A stretch of 64,000 nt of DNA from Bordetella genomosp. 10 (GTDB lineage: Bacteria; Pseudomonadota; Gammaproteobacteria; Burkholderiales; Burkholderiaceae_B). The translations under genes were made by a program, and so were the position numbers. The stretch is from the NCBI RefSeq assembly GCF_002261225.1, contig NZ_NEVM01000001.1, positions 1,984,001 to 2,048,000 on the forward strand, in the 5' to 3' direction. A model generated the notes under the pieces. That model saw only the letters and a list, made by a program, of their open reading frames with translations. It was not told the DNA's origin and did not search any database. Positions within the stretch are counted from its first letter, which is position 1. The number at the start of each line of letters is the position of its first letter. Below, one piece after another: positions 47,554 through 56,266 of this stretch.

Positions 47554-48765
47554 GCTTCGATCGCCGCTCGATTGCGTCAGGTCGACGCCGCGGCGCTCGG
47601 GGCTGAAGAAAATGAGGACCGCGATCACGATGGCGACGATGCCGATCACCGTCGCCATGACGGTCGCGTAGTCGTTGCCGTGGGCCTCGGCGATCTTGCT
47701 TTGCATCGGGCCGTTGACGGCCGCGAACAGGTTGCCGAGCTGGTAGACCAGGCCCGGGAAGGTCGCGCGGATGGCGTCCGGGGAGATTTCGTTCAGATGC
47801 ACCGGGATGACGCCCCAGGCGCCTTGCACCGAGATCTGCATCAGGAAGGCGCCCAGCGCCAGCATGACGGGCGTCGTCGAGAACGCCCACAGCCAAAGCA
47901 CCGGCAAGGCGATCAGCGCGGCGATGCAGATGGCGTAGCGGCGGCCGATTTTCTCGGAGATCATGCCAAACAGCAGGCCGCCGAGAATGGCGCCGATGTT
48001 CAGCACGATCGTGATCACCGAAACCGTGTGCGGATCGAACTTCAACTGCTCGCGCAGGAAGGTCGGGTACAAGTCCTGGCTGCCGTGGGAAAAGAAGTTG
48101 AAGCACGTCATCAGGACGATGGCGTAGATCGACAGCTTCAGGTGGCTGCCGATGGTGCCCCACAGGTTGGCGCGCTTGACGGTCTTGTCCAGCGCGCTCC
48201 AGGCGGGGGATTCGGGCACGCTGCTGCGCACGTACAGCACCAGCAGGGCGGGGATCACGCCGACGAAGAACATGCCGCGCCAGCCGATATGCTCATAGAG
48301 CAGGCCGAAGACGATGGCGGCGAGCAGGTAGCCGCTGGGGTAGCCGGCCTGCAGCAGGCCGGAGACCACGCCGCGCGATTTCGCGGGAATGGTTTCCATG
48401 GTCAAGGCGGCGCCCACGCCCCATTCGCCGCCCATGGCGATGCCGTACAAGGCGCGCAGAACGAGGAAAACGACGAGGTTGGGCGAGAACCCGGACAGGA
48501 ATTCGAGCAGCGAATACAGGATGATGTTGAACATCAAGGTCGGCTTGCGGCCGAACCGGTCCGCGATGCGGCCGAAGACCAGCGCGCCCAGCGGACGCAT
48601 GATCAACGTCAACATGATGGCGAACGAGACGTCCGACACCTCGGTATGGAACTCGGCGGCGATATCCTTGAGGATAAAGACGGTCAGGAAGAAGTCGAAT
48701 GCGTCGAGCGTCCAGCCCAGATAGGCCGCGATGGTGACGTGCTTCTGATCTCTGGTCCAGCTCAC
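47551..48765 (-). CDS. MFS transporter, metabolite:proton symporter type
   Basis: A 404-residue, 12-helix major facilitator resembling the sialate/lactate-type carriers: LGWTLDAFDFFLTVFILKDIA in helix 1, GRIADRFGRKPTLM between helices 2 and 3, and ALYGIAMGGEWGVGAALTMETIP. Substrate is probably a small organic acid. The start is a GTG at 48763-48765, supported by GGAGG 6 bases upstream. It converges with the lyase gene. Confidence 0.87.
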   Translation of the reverse strand: MSWTRDQKHVTIAAYLGWTLDAFDFFLTVFILKDIAAEFHTEVSDVSFAIMLTLIMRPLGALVFGRIADRFGRKPTLMFNIILYSLLEFLSGFSPNLVVFLVLRALYGIAMGGEWGVGAALTMETIPAKSRGVVSGLLQAGYPSGYLLAAIVFGLLYEHIGWRGMFFVGVIPALLVLYVRSSVPESPAWSALDKTVKRANLWGTIGSHLKLSIYAIVLMTCFNFFSHGSQDLYPTFLREQLKFDPHTVSVITIVLNIGAILGGLLFGMISEKIGRRYAICIAALIALPVLWLWAFSTTPVMLALGAFLMQISVQGAWGVIPVHLNEISPDAIRATFPGLVYQLGNLFAAVNGPMQSKIAEAHGNDYATVMATVIGIVAIVIAVLIFFSPERRGVDLTQSSGDRS

Positions 48766-48899
48766 GAGTCGCCTCCAGGTCTTTGTCTTGTCATGGCGGA
48801 CCTCGGGTCTTGTGGACCTGGAGGCCGATGCCGCTACAAGCGCAGTATTTGCCTGAATGGCTGTCTAAGAACTGAAGGCAATTGGGGGCGGGGTGTTTC

Positions 48900-49145
48900 C
48901 TAGTGGAAAACCGTCGTGGATTCGGGCATCGGCGACAGCGCGCGGATCAGCGCGTCGCGCTCGCTGCGCAGGGATCGCAGTTCCGCTTCCAGCATCAGCA
49001 GCGCGGCGGCCGCTTCCTGGGCGTCGCGCTGTCCCAGCCGCAGTTCGTCGAGGTAATGGTGCTGGCGTTCGATGCGATACAGGTCTTCGGCGATGCGCCG
49101 ATCGATATTGCGCAGGATGCGGTAGGGAGCATGGGGGTCGGACAT
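48900..49145 (-). CDS. Small coiled-coil protein of unknown function
   Basis: An 81-residue, highly charged protein. Residues 12-70 form a likely two-part helical coiled coil (RRIAEDLYRIERQHHYLDEL and AALLMLEAELRSLRSERDAL). No signal peptide or membrane segment. AGGAG lies 7 bases before the ATG, supporting a real gene. I do not recognise a family. It stands alone between two oppositely placed transporter genes. Confidence 0.6.
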   Translation of the reverse strand: MSDPHAPYRILRNIDRRIAEDLYRIERQHHYLDELRLGQRDAQEAAAALLMLEAELRSLRSERDALIRALSPMPESTTVFH

Positions 49146-49427
49146 GGGAAGACTCCTGCTTCGCTTCGTGAGATAGGTATTTCAGGCTAGGTTGATTATC
49201 AGGCACACGGCGGATTTTCGAGCTGGAAAAATCGCATGCACCGAACCTGATGCCAGCCAAAAGGATGAGGGGGCGCCATGCACGCTTTCAACTCCGCCCC
49301 CCCTGCAAGCCGCGCGCCCGCCCGTCCCGGGGACGCGCGGGGCCCCCTTTGCCGGCGAAATCGGTTCTAATCCCGCCATTCCTTCGACCCATCCTTTCAA
49401 CCCATCCCTTCAACGACGGACGGCGTT

Positions 49428-50027
49428 ATGTTCTCCTTCTCCGACGCGCTGCTGCTTTCCCTGGGCATCGCGGTCGTCCTGGTCATGCCCGGCCCCACCA
49501 ACACCTTGCTGGCGGCGGCCGGCCTGCGCCAGGGCGTGCGCCGGGCCGTGCGCCTGACCGTGGCGGAACTGGCTGGCTATATGGTGGCGATCACGCTCTG
49601 GGGCGTCTTCCTGAACCAGGCGGCGCGCCGGTTTCCCTGGCTGCCCATGGCGACGCGCATGTTCTGCGGCGTCTACGTCGCGTGGCTGGCGGTGAATATG
49701 TGGCGCAGCGCGGTGGCGCTGCCCACGGCGGAACGGCGCGAAATCGGCCTGCGCACCCTGTTCGTCGCCACCTTGCTGAATCCCAAGGCGGCGCTGTTCG
49801 CCGGCACGCTCTTCCCGGCCGTGGCGTTCGCCACGGTTCCGGCGTATCTGGAGGCGATGGCCATCTTCGCCATCCTGTTGCTGCCCATCGGCCTGGCGTG
49901 GATCGCCTTTGGCGCGCAACTGGGCAGCGGCCGCCTGCGCTGGCTCAATCCCGCGCACGTGCAGCGCGGCGCTTCCATCGTGCTGGGGGCATTCTCCGCG
50001 ACGCTGGCCTGGGCGGCTTTTCACTGA
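49428..50027 (+). CDS. LysE/RhtB-family amino acid exporter
   Basis: A 199-residue inner-membrane protein with about five or six helices of the LysE/RhtB family: LVMPGPTNTLLAAAGLRQGVRRAV is the family signature, and LLNPKAALFAGTLFP the second conserved block. Members export amino acids or small metabolites. The exact substrate is unknown. The 282 bases upstream (49146-49427) contain no gene that I can support. A strong terminator follows. Confidence 0.86.
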   Translation: MFSFSDALLLSLGIAVVLVMPGPTNTLLAAAGLRQGVRRAVRLTVAELAGYMVAITLWGVFLNQAARRFPWLPMATRMFCGVYVAWLAVNMWRSAVALPTAERREIGLRTLFVATLLNPKAALFAGTLFPAVAFATVPAYLEAMAIFAILLLPIGLAWIAFGAQLGSGRLRWLNPAHVQRGASIVLGAFSATLAWAAFH

Positions 50028-50051
50028 GCGCGGGCGAAGGCAAAAAGCAGC

Positions 50052-50090
50052 ATGGCGCGGCGTCCCGGACGGACGCCGCGCCATTTTCTT
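50052..50090 (+). terminator. Terminator after the LysE-family gene
   Basis: ATGGCGCGGCGTCC pairs perfectly with GGACGCCGCGCCAT around a 5-base loop and is followed by TTTCTT. An A-run before the stem lets it act on the minus strand too, after the cyclase gene. Confidence 0.85.
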
Positions 50091-50142
50091 CAATGGACGG
50101 GCAGGAACGGGCGTTCGCTTGCCCGTCGCCTGGCGCGCTGGT

Positions 50143-51183
50143 TCAGACCGTCGCGATCGGCGTCACCGGGGAGCCGATCGCGTGCGGCAGCCGCAATGGC
50201 GGCGCCGTCAGCATGAAGCGATGGCGGCCGTGGGCGCGCAGCCATTCGGCCAGCTCCTTCAGATACCAGAGCTCCGCCAGCGGCAGGCCCAGCTTGAACA
50301 GGCAGTGGTGGTGCAGGGGGAGCATGGCGCGCGGTCCCTGGCGCTCGCGGGCGGGGAAGGCCTCCACCGCGTAGTTGTCCGCGCACAGGGCGGCGATGCC
50401 GCTGTCGCTGATCCATTGCAGCAGCTCGGGGTCCGTCCCGTCCAGCGCCGCCCCGTAGGCATGCAGCACCTCGGCGTCCGGCTGGCCCGCCATCTCCACC
50501 ACGGCTTCGGCGAAGCCGGTGCGCAGCACCAGCATGTCGCCCCGTTCGACCTCGATGCCGTCGGCCGCCAGCGCCTGGCGCAATTCCCTGGCGCCGATCA
50601 GGGTGCGGCCCAGGCCGAAGTGGCGCGCCAGGTCGACCAGCACGCCGCGGCCCTGCATGCCCTTGGCGGCCATGTTCTCCACGCCCAGCTTCAGCGCGGC
50701 CGAGGGCCCGTCGCCATCGCAGCCGCAGCCGGCATGGCTGGCGTCTTTCGGGCCGACCACGTCGATGCCGGCGCGATAACCGTTGTAGTAGCAGAGCTCG
50801 GCGCGGCCGTCGCCGTCGGCGTCGAACAGCGCGCCGACGTGCGCCAGGGAGTCCCACTGCGTCGAGTACTGCATGGACAGCAGCACCTGGTCATCGCTCA
50901 ATACGTCGACGGCGTCGGGATTGAGCGTGCGCAAGGGGAAATTCAGATAAGGCGTGTCCTGCAGCCGGGTGGGCCTGAGCCGGGGCGGATGACGGCGCGG
51001 GTTCAGCACGTTGCCGCCCGGCAGGTCCAGGGGCAGCGACAGGCAGAAGGTCTTGCCCGCGCGGATCTCGCGCGCGCCCTTGAGCACCTGTTCCTCGCCG
51101 ATCAGGTTGACCCGGCCCAGTTGATCGTCGGGGCCGAACTCGCCCCAGTTCGATCCGGGCGGACGTTGTTTCCAGCGCGCCAT
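50143..51183 (-). CDS. Cyclase-family metal-dependent hydrolase
   Basis: A 346-residue member of the cyclase (kynurenine formamidase-like) family, the long form: QYSTQWDSLAHVGALFDADG is the metal-site region, with RGVLVDLARHFGLG and GDMLVLRTGF further on. Family enzymes hydrolyse amides or lactones (kynurenine formamidase, isatin hydrolase) with a divalent metal. It starts 3 bases after the enol-lactonase-like gene and is the last gene of the operon. The substrate is unknown. Confidence 0.82.
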   Translation of the reverse strand: MARWKQRPPGSNWGEFGPDDQLGRVNLIGEEQVLKGAREIRAGKTFCLSLPLDLPGGNVLNPRRHPPRLRPTRLQDTPYLNFPLRTLNPDAVDVLSDDQVLLSMQYSTQWDSLAHVGALFDADGDGRAELCYYNGYRAGIDVVGPKDASHAGCGCDGDGPSAALKLGVENMAAKGMQGRGVLVDLARHFGLGRTLIGARELRQALAADGIEVERGDMLVLRTGFAEAVVEMAGQPDAEVLHAYGAALDGTDPELLQWISDSGIAALCADNYAVEAFPARERQGPRAMLPLHHHCLFKLGLPLAELWYLKELAEWLRAHGRHRFMLTAPPLRLPHAIGSPVTPIATV

Positions 51184-51186
51184 GGC

Positions 51187-51966
51187 TTACCCCTTCAGAA
51201 AATCGACCAGCAGGCGGGCGTAGGCCTGCGGCTGCTCCCAGTTGGCGATGTGCCCGGCGTCCAGTTCCTCGTAGCGCGCGCCGGGGATGGCGGCGGCCAG
51301 TTCGCGGCCTTGCTGCGGCGGCGTGGAGGCGTCGTGCGTGCCGGCGATGACCAGCGTGGGCGCGGCGATGCGGCCCACCTGTTCGCGCAGGTCGCCGTCG
51401 CGCAGGGCGGCGCAATTGCCGGCGTAGCCCGCGTCGGAATGGCGCCGCATCATGTCCACCAGCACCTGGGCCAGGCCCGGATTGGCGGCGCGCCATTGCG
51501 CGGTGACCCAGCGTTCGATCAGCGCCGGCGCCATGGCGTGCAGGGTATCGCGCCTGACGGCCTCGATGCGCTGGTTCCAGCCGTCCACGCCGCCGATGCG
51601 GGCCGCCGTGTTGGACAGCACCAGGCGGTCGATGCGGTGCGGGTTGTCCAGCGCGAATTGCAGGCCGGTGGGGCCGCCCATGGACAAGCCGCAGAAATGC
51701 GCGCGCTCGATCTTCAGGAGGTCCAGCAGTTCGACGACGTCCCCCGCCAACTGCTTGAAGCTGTAGTCGCCGGCCGGCGCCGAGGACAGGCCATGGCCGC
51801 GCGTGTCATAGCGCAGCACGCGGAAATGGCGCGCCAGCTCGGGAATCTGCGGCGCCCACATGTCGGCGCTGGATCCCAGCGAATTGGACAACACCAGCAC
51901 GTGCGCGTCCGGCGGGCCGTCCAGGACGTAGTACAGGCGGGCTTGGCTCAGGTCGGCGTAGGACAT
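51187..51966 (-). CDS. Alpha/beta hydrolase, 3-oxoadipate enol-lactonase-like
   Basis: A 259-residue alpha/beta hydrolase close to PcaD: oxyanion region LVLSNSLGSSADMWAPQI, nucleophile elbow GLSMGGPTG, Asp in IAGTHDASTPP and His in DAGHIANWEQP. PcaD opens the enol-lactone of the beta-ketoadipate pathway; here it is next to a muconolactone-isomerase-like gene but not with other pca or cat genes. The start ATG sits at 51964-51966. Confidence 0.85.
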   Translation of the reverse strand: MSYADLSQARLYYVLDGPPDAHVLVLSNSLGSSADMWAPQIPELARHFRVLRYDTRGHGLSSAPAGDYSFKQLAGDVVELLDLLKIERAHFCGLSMGGPTGLQFALDNPHRIDRLVLSNTAARIGGVDGWNQRIEAVRRDTLHAMAPALIERWVTAQWRAANPGLAQVLVDMMRRHSDAGYAGNCAALRDGDLREQVGRIAAPTLVIAGTHDASTPPQQGRELAAAIPGARYEELDAGHIANWEQPQAYARLLVDFLKG

Positions 51967-51996
51967 GGGGACTCCGGGTAAACGAATTCAGGGAAT

Positions 51997-52293
51997 TCAG
52001 ATGTGGCACTTGCCGTCGACATAGGCCTTGCGCCAACGCGTGATGACCACGCGGTCGAACAGGTCGGCCTTGGAGAAAGGATCGGCGGCGATGAAGCGTT
52101 CCGCTTCCTCCCGCGTATCCAGCGCGACCACGTAGAGGCCGCCGCCGAGGTCGCTGCCGTCGTCATGCAGCTTGGCGCCGCAGGCCAGCAGCACCGCGCT
52201 GTTCGCCTTGAGGAATTCGAGGTGCGCCGGACGGTGCTGCTGGCGCACTTGCTGGTGGTTCGGCTTGTCGAAGGTCTCGATGATGTAGGGCAT
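51997..52293 (-). CDS. YciI-like small protein
   Basis: A 98-residue YciI-family protein (dimeric ferredoxin-like fold): MPYIIETFDKPNHQQVRQQHRPAHLEFL-type start (first part seen), DDGSDLGGGLYVVALDTREEA and FIAADPFSKADLFDRV. The conserved His and Asp (RPAHLEF, ADPF) are kept. YciI proteins occur as partners or isomerase/dehydrochlorinase-like enzymes in aromatic pathways. The start was set at ATG 52291-52293, where similarity begins. Confidence 0.83.
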   Translation of the reverse strand: MPYIIETFDKPNHQQVRQQHRPAHLEFLKANSAVLLACGAKLHDDGSDLGGGLYVVALDTREEAERFIAADPFSKADLFDRVVITRWRKAYVDGKCHI

Positions 52294-52342
52294 GGCGGAC
52301 TCCGGCTGGACGGGGAGGAGACGGATGGACGGCGGGGCCGCG

Positions 52343-52618
52343 TCAGATCGCCGAGGGGTGGCGGGCCAGCGCGGTGACCTGGATGTCCATGTAGGGGAAC
52401 AGCGGCAGCGACGAGAGCAGGGTGTGCAGTTCGTCATTATCGGCCACGTCGAAGATGCTGACGTTGGCGTAGCGGCCCGCCACGCGCCACAGATGCACCC
52501 ACTTGCCTTCGCGCTGCAGGCGCTGGGCCAGGGCTTTCTCGTCCGCCTTCAGCTTGTCGGCGGCTGCGGCGGGCATGTCGGGGGGCAGGTTGACCTGCAT
52601 TTGGGCCATGAACAACAT
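52343..52618 (-). CDS. Muconolactone isomerase-like protein
   Basis: A 91-residue protein with the CatC fold and sequence: MLFMAQMQVNLPPD at the start, GKWVHLWRVAGRYANVSIFD and LPLFPYMDIQVTALARHPSA. CatC isomerises muconolactone to the enol-lactone in catechol breakdown. Here catA, catB and a catR are missing, so it may isomerise a different lactone in this operon. Confidence 0.86.
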   Translation of the reverse strand: MLFMAQMQVNLPPDMPAAAADKLKADEKALAQRLQREGKWVHLWRVAGRYANVSIFDVADNDELHTLLSSLPLFPYMDIQVTALARHPSAI

Positions 52619-52672
52619 GAGGGGGCTCCTGGAAAAAAGCGCGCCCGCCGGGTCGCGGGCGCAGGGGAAGGG

Positions 52673-53398
52673 TCAGACGGGCGCCACGCCCAGCGTGGTG
52701 CCGCCGCACACGTAGAGGATCTGTCCGGTCACGAAGCCGTTCTCCGGCGCCAGGAAGAACATCGCGGCGCGGGCCACGTCTTCCGGCGTGCCCAGGCGCT
52801 TGACGACGATGCTGTTGATGATGCGCTGGGTCTGCGGCGCGCCTTCCGGGTTGCTCTTCATGAACAGGTCGGTGGCGATGGGGCCGGGGCCGATGGCGTT
52901 GACCGTGATGCCGTCGCCGCCCAGCTCCATCGCCAGAGTGCGCGTCATGCCGATCAGGCCGGCCTTCGTGGCCGAATAGACCACCCGCTCCGGCTTGCCC
53001 AGCGCGGCCCGCGAGGCCATGTTGACGATGCGGCCGAAGCCGGCCGCGCGCATGGCGGGCAGCACGGCCTGCGTCAGGATGAGGGCCGTGCGCAGGTGCA
53101 GGTTGACGACGTAGTCGAGGTCGGCCATCGACGCCGTGTCGGCGGTGCCGGGACGGGTGGCGCCGGCATTGTTGACCAGGCCGACGATGTCGTAGGCTTC
53201 GGTGACCTGGCGCGCCACGGCCTCGGTCTGGGCCTGGTCGGTCAGGTCTGCCTGGAAGGAGACCAGGCCGGCCGGCGGATCGGCGGGCAGGCGATAGTCG
53301 ATGTTGACGACCTGGCGGCCCGTGTCGAGCAGGGCGCGCGCGATGGCCGCGCCGATGCCGGCGCTGGCGCCGGTAACCAGATAGGCTTGCGTTTTCAT
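52673..53398 (-). CDS. Short-chain dehydrogenase/reductase
   Basis: A 241-residue SDR: VTGASAGIGAAIARAL, LVNNAGATRP, and active-site Ser/Tyr/Lys in NMASRAALGKPERVVYSATKAG. The start is the ATG 53396-53398 (MKTQAYLVTG); the frame continues through the next gene upstream without meaning. It probably oxidises a hydroxyl intermediate of the operon's pathway. Confidence 0.88.
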   Translation of the reverse strand: MKTQAYLVTGASAGIGAAIARALLDTGRQVVNIDYRLPADPPAGLVSFQADLTDQAQTEAVARQVTEAYDIVGLVNNAGATRPGTADTASMADLDYVVNLHLRTALILTQAVLPAMRAAGFGRIVNMASRAALGKPERVVYSATKAGLIGMTRTLAMELGGDGITVNAIGPGPIATDLFMKSNPEGAPQTQRIINSIVVKRLGTPEDVARAAMFFLAPENGFVTGQILYVCGGTTLGVAPV

Positions 53399-53454
53399 GG
53401 AATGGGATTCCTTTCTCTTGCTTCCGTTTTCCGTTCTCGGGATGGCGTTCGCGC

Positions 53455-54789
53455 TCAGTGGGTCATCAGGCCCCAGGCCAGCACGGTGACGATGTGCAGC
53501 ACGCCGACCCAGATCATCATGATGACGGTATAACCCATGATGTCGCGCAGCTTCAGCTTGGACAGGGCCAGCGCCGGCAGGATCCAGAAAGGCTGCACCA
53601 GGTCGTTCCAGGCATTGCCCAGCATGACGGACATGGAGGTCTGGTCGATCGAGCTGCCGATGGTCTTGGCCGCCTCGATCATGAACGGGCCCTGGATCAC
53701 CCAGTGGCCGCCGCCCGAGGGGGCGAAGAAGTTGATGACGAAGGAGCTGATCAGGCCCCAGAAGGGCAGCGTGCCGGGGGTGGCGACGTCGACGAAGATC
53801 CTTGAGATCGTGTCCACCAGGCCGGAACCCGCCATGATGGCCATGATGCCGGCATAGAAGGGGTACTGGAGAATGATGCCGGCGATGGTCTTGATGCCCT
53901 CGTTCAGCTTGGTGACGTAGGCCAGCGGCGTGCCCAGCAGGATGATGCCGAGGAACAGGATGATGAAGTTGATCAGGTTCAGGTCCAGCGTGCCGCCGTC
54001 GATGAAGGTGAAGGCCACGTAGGCGACGCCCATGATGCCGATCAGCAGGCTGAGGATGCGGCTGTTGTTCAGGCGCGAGGCCAGCGTGTTGCGGTCCTCG
54101 TCGTCGCCGGCGGCCTTGGCCGGGGCGGCGTCCAGGGCCGGGTCGATCTCGGTGATCTCGCCGGCGTTCTTGGGATGCAGGCAGGCGTTGAGCAGGGGCA
54201 GGGTGATGAGGATGGCCAGGCTCAGCAGCAGCATCGGCGCGGAGAAGATCGTCTGCGACAGCGGGATCACGCCCATCTGCTTGGCCAGCGGATGCCCGGG
54301 GGTGGCGATCAGCACCGGAATGCTGGCCGACAGGCCCAGGCCGTACATGGTGAAGCCGCTGTACGCGGCCGCGATGATCAGGGGGTAGTGCACGCCCTTG
54401 ACCCGGGTGGCCAGTTTCTTGGCGACCACGCCGCCGATCACCAGGCCGAAGCCCCAGTTCAGGTAGCTGCCGATGCCGCCCACCAGGGTGGCGACGATGA
54501 CCGCGGTGCGCGGGCTGTGGACGTGGCTGACGATGCGGTCGAGCAGGCGGTCGGTCAGCGGCGCGGTGGCCAGCACGTAGCCCATGGCCAGGATCACGGC
54601 CATCTGGGTGGTGAAGGCCAGCAGGCTCCAGAAGCCCTTGCCCCATTCACGGGTGATCGCGCCCAGGCCCTGGCCTTCGACGCCCCAGGCCAGGAGCAGC
54701 GACAGCAGGGTCAGCGCAATGGCGAAAACAAAAGGATCGGGCAGATACTTGCGCATCAACTCGGTGAAGAAACTGGCGAGTCGGCTCAT
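53455..54789 (-). CDS. AtoE-type short-chain fatty acid transporter
   Basis: A 444-residue polytopic membrane protein of the AtoE family, with about 12 helices: LMRKYLPDPFVFAIALTLLS at the start, GGIGSYLNWGFGLVIGGVVAKK, and FAPSGGGHWVIQGPFM near residue 355, which is the family signature. AtoE imports short-chain fatty acids such as acetoacetate or butyrate. It is the second gene of the operon and suggests that the substrate is a short carboxylic acid. Confidence 0.9.
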   Translation of the reverse strand: MSRLASFFTELMRKYLPDPFVFAIALTLLSLLLAWGVEGQGLGAITREWGKGFWSLLAFTTQMAVILAMGYVLATAPLTDRLLDRIVSHVHSPRTAVIVATLVGGIGSYLNWGFGLVIGGVVAKKLATRVKGVHYPLIIAAAYSGFTMYGLGLSASIPVLIATPGHPLAKQMGVIPLSQTIFSAPMLLLSLAILITLPLLNACLHPKNAGEITEIDPALDAAPAKAAGDDEDRNTLASRLNNSRILSLLIGIMGVAYVAFTFIDGGTLDLNLINFIILFLGIILLGTPLAYVTKLNEGIKTIAGIILQYPFYAGIMAIMAGSGLVDTISRIFVDVATPGTLPFWGLISSFVINFFAPSGGGHWVIQGPFMIEAAKTIGSSIDQTSMSVMLGNAWNDLVQPFWILPALALSKLKLRDIMGYTVIMMIWVGVLHIVTVLAWGLMTH

Positions 54790-54923
54790 TGCGTCTCCAA
54801 ACGGCTCGTATGGTTTTATCGGATGATGGGAAAAGGTATGCGCGGCGTGGGTCCCGATGCGGATCCCGGGGCGCCTCCTGCGCATGCCATGGCGTGGATT
54901 CGGGTCTTGATTCAGGCCGCCAT

Positions 54924-55862
54924 TCAGGCGCCGGACCGCGCGCCGAGCCAGGCCGCGAGTTCGGCCAGGGCGGCGCTCTTCTCGCGCAGGACGCGGTCGC
55001 GCCGCTCGGGGTCCCAGGTGTAGAAGCCTTGTCCGCTCTTGGCGCCGAAGTGGCCCTCGCGCACCTTCTCGCGCAGCAGGTCCGACGGCGTCGTGCGGTT
55101 TTCCAGGTCGGGATAGAGGTATTCGGCGATCGCGCAGTGCACGTCGATGCCGTTCATGTCGCGCTGTTCCAGCGGGCCCGTCAGGGCCAGGCGGATGCCC
55201 AGGCTCCACTTGACCACTTCATCGATGTCCTCGGCGCTCGCCACGCCGTTTTCCAGCAGAGAGATGGCCTCGCGGGCCAGCGCGTGCTGGATGCGGTTGG
55301 CGATGAAACCGGGGATGTCGCGGCGCACCAGCACCGGGCGCTTGCCCGCGTCGCGCAGGGCGGCCATCACGCGGGTCACGGTGTCCTCGGAGGTGTCGTC
55401 GTTGCGCACCACCTCCACCAGCGGAATGACGTCGGCGGGGGTGAAGAAGTGCATGCCGACGAAGCGGTCGCGCCGCGTGACGGCGTCGGCCAGGGCATTG
55501 ATGGACAGGCCCGAGGTATTGGTGGCGAAGAGGGTGTGGGCGGGGCAGAGGCTGTCCAGGCGCGCGAAGATGTCGCGCTTGAGCTCCAGCTTTTCGGGCA
55601 CGGCCTCGATCACCAGCTCGGCGCCGCAGGCGGCCTCCAGGCCGGCTTCGTAGCGGATGCGCCGCATCGTCGTCGGCACCGCGCCGGCGGACGAGGAGAG
55701 CACCTGCAGTTGCCGGTCGATGTTCTGGGCCGCGCGTTCGAGCGCGCCCTCGATCGGGTCGATGAGAACGACGTCCAGGCCGCGCGCGGCGAACAAGGCG
55801 GCAATGCCGCTACCCATGGCGCCGGCGCCGATGACGGCCAGGTGTTGCAGAGGAGAAGTCAT
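54924..55862 (-). CDS. 3-hydroxyacyl-CoA dehydrogenase family protein
   Basis: A 312-residue NAD-dependent dehydrogenase of the HAD type: GAGAMGSGIAALFAARG is the NAD loop, VIEAVPEKLELK, TNTSGLSI, and the catalytic His in MHFFTPADVIPLVEVV, with GFIANRIQHALAREA after it. Alternatives in the same family include L-carnitine dehydrogenase and lambda-crystallin-like enzymes. The start ATG is 55860-55862; the longer frame upstream lies across the operator. First gene of the operon. Confidence 0.86.
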   Translation of the reverse strand: MTSPLQHLAVIGAGAMGSGIAALFAARGLDVVLIDPIEGALERAAQNIDRQLQVLSSSAGAVPTTMRRIRYEAGLEAACGAELVIEAVPEKLELKRDIFARLDSLCPAHTLFATNTSGLSINALADAVTRRDRFVGMHFFTPADVIPLVEVVRNDDTSEDTVTRVMAALRDAGKRPVLVRRDIPGFIANRIQHALAREAISLLENGVASAEDIDEVVKWSLGIRLALTGPLEQRDMNGIDVHCAIAEYLYPDLENRTTPSDLLREKVREGHFGAKSGQGFYTWDPERRDRVLREKSAALAELAAWLGARSGA

Positions 55863-55972
55863 GTGGAATCTCTCGCGGAAGCCCTCGCCTTGGGGCAGCC
55901 CGGCCGCGGCGTCCAATCGGGGCGTCTCTTCCGTGCTTGCCTTTCCGTGCCTGGGCCAGAAAAGTCGTTTTG

Positions 55973-56004
55973 TTCTATATGCGAACATATGTACGTATAT
56001 AGAA
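55973..56004. promoter_or_regulatory. 32-base dyad operator before the catabolic operon
   Basis: TTCTATA and TATAGAA flank a second dyad centred on the palindrome ACATATGT, so almost the whole 32-base stretch is symmetric. It lies 111-142 bases before the start of the 3-hydroxyacyl-CoA dehydrogenase gene, in an AT-rich island. The form is like that of IclR or GntR-family operators; the regulator is not in the window. Confidence 0.7.
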
Positions 56005-56247
56005 TTCTGCGGCGCATGGTAGACCGGCTTTCAGGTTCCGGACAAATCGGGTATCAGCTTGTGTTCATGCAGTGGACGGATGAGGATGGCAAACAGTTTT
56101 CCGCGTTCATGGGTCGAACGGGGGAGGGGGCGGAGATAGGGAGTCGGCCTGTGAGCCGTGGCGCAGGGGCAGGGGTGGCCGCTTCGGCCCAGAGCCGGGG
56201 CCAAGCGTGGGCCGTGTGGTCGTCGGGCGAAAGGGAGCTGAAAGAGG

Positions 56248-56253
56248 TATACT
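56248..56253 (+). promoter_or_regulatory. Probable -10 element of ssrA
   Basis: TATACT lies 14 bases before the mature 5' end of the tmRNA, a good sigma-70 -10 hexamer. No clear -35 hexamer is seen at the right distance. Confidence 0.5.
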
Positions 56254-56266
56254 GTTGGGTCCAACT

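Noticed and set aside
50143..52618. Classical beta-ketoadipate (cat/pca) operon
   Set aside because: Only isomerase-like and lactonase-like genes are present; catA, catB, pcaGH, pcaIJ and pcaF are absent and the other genes do not fit.
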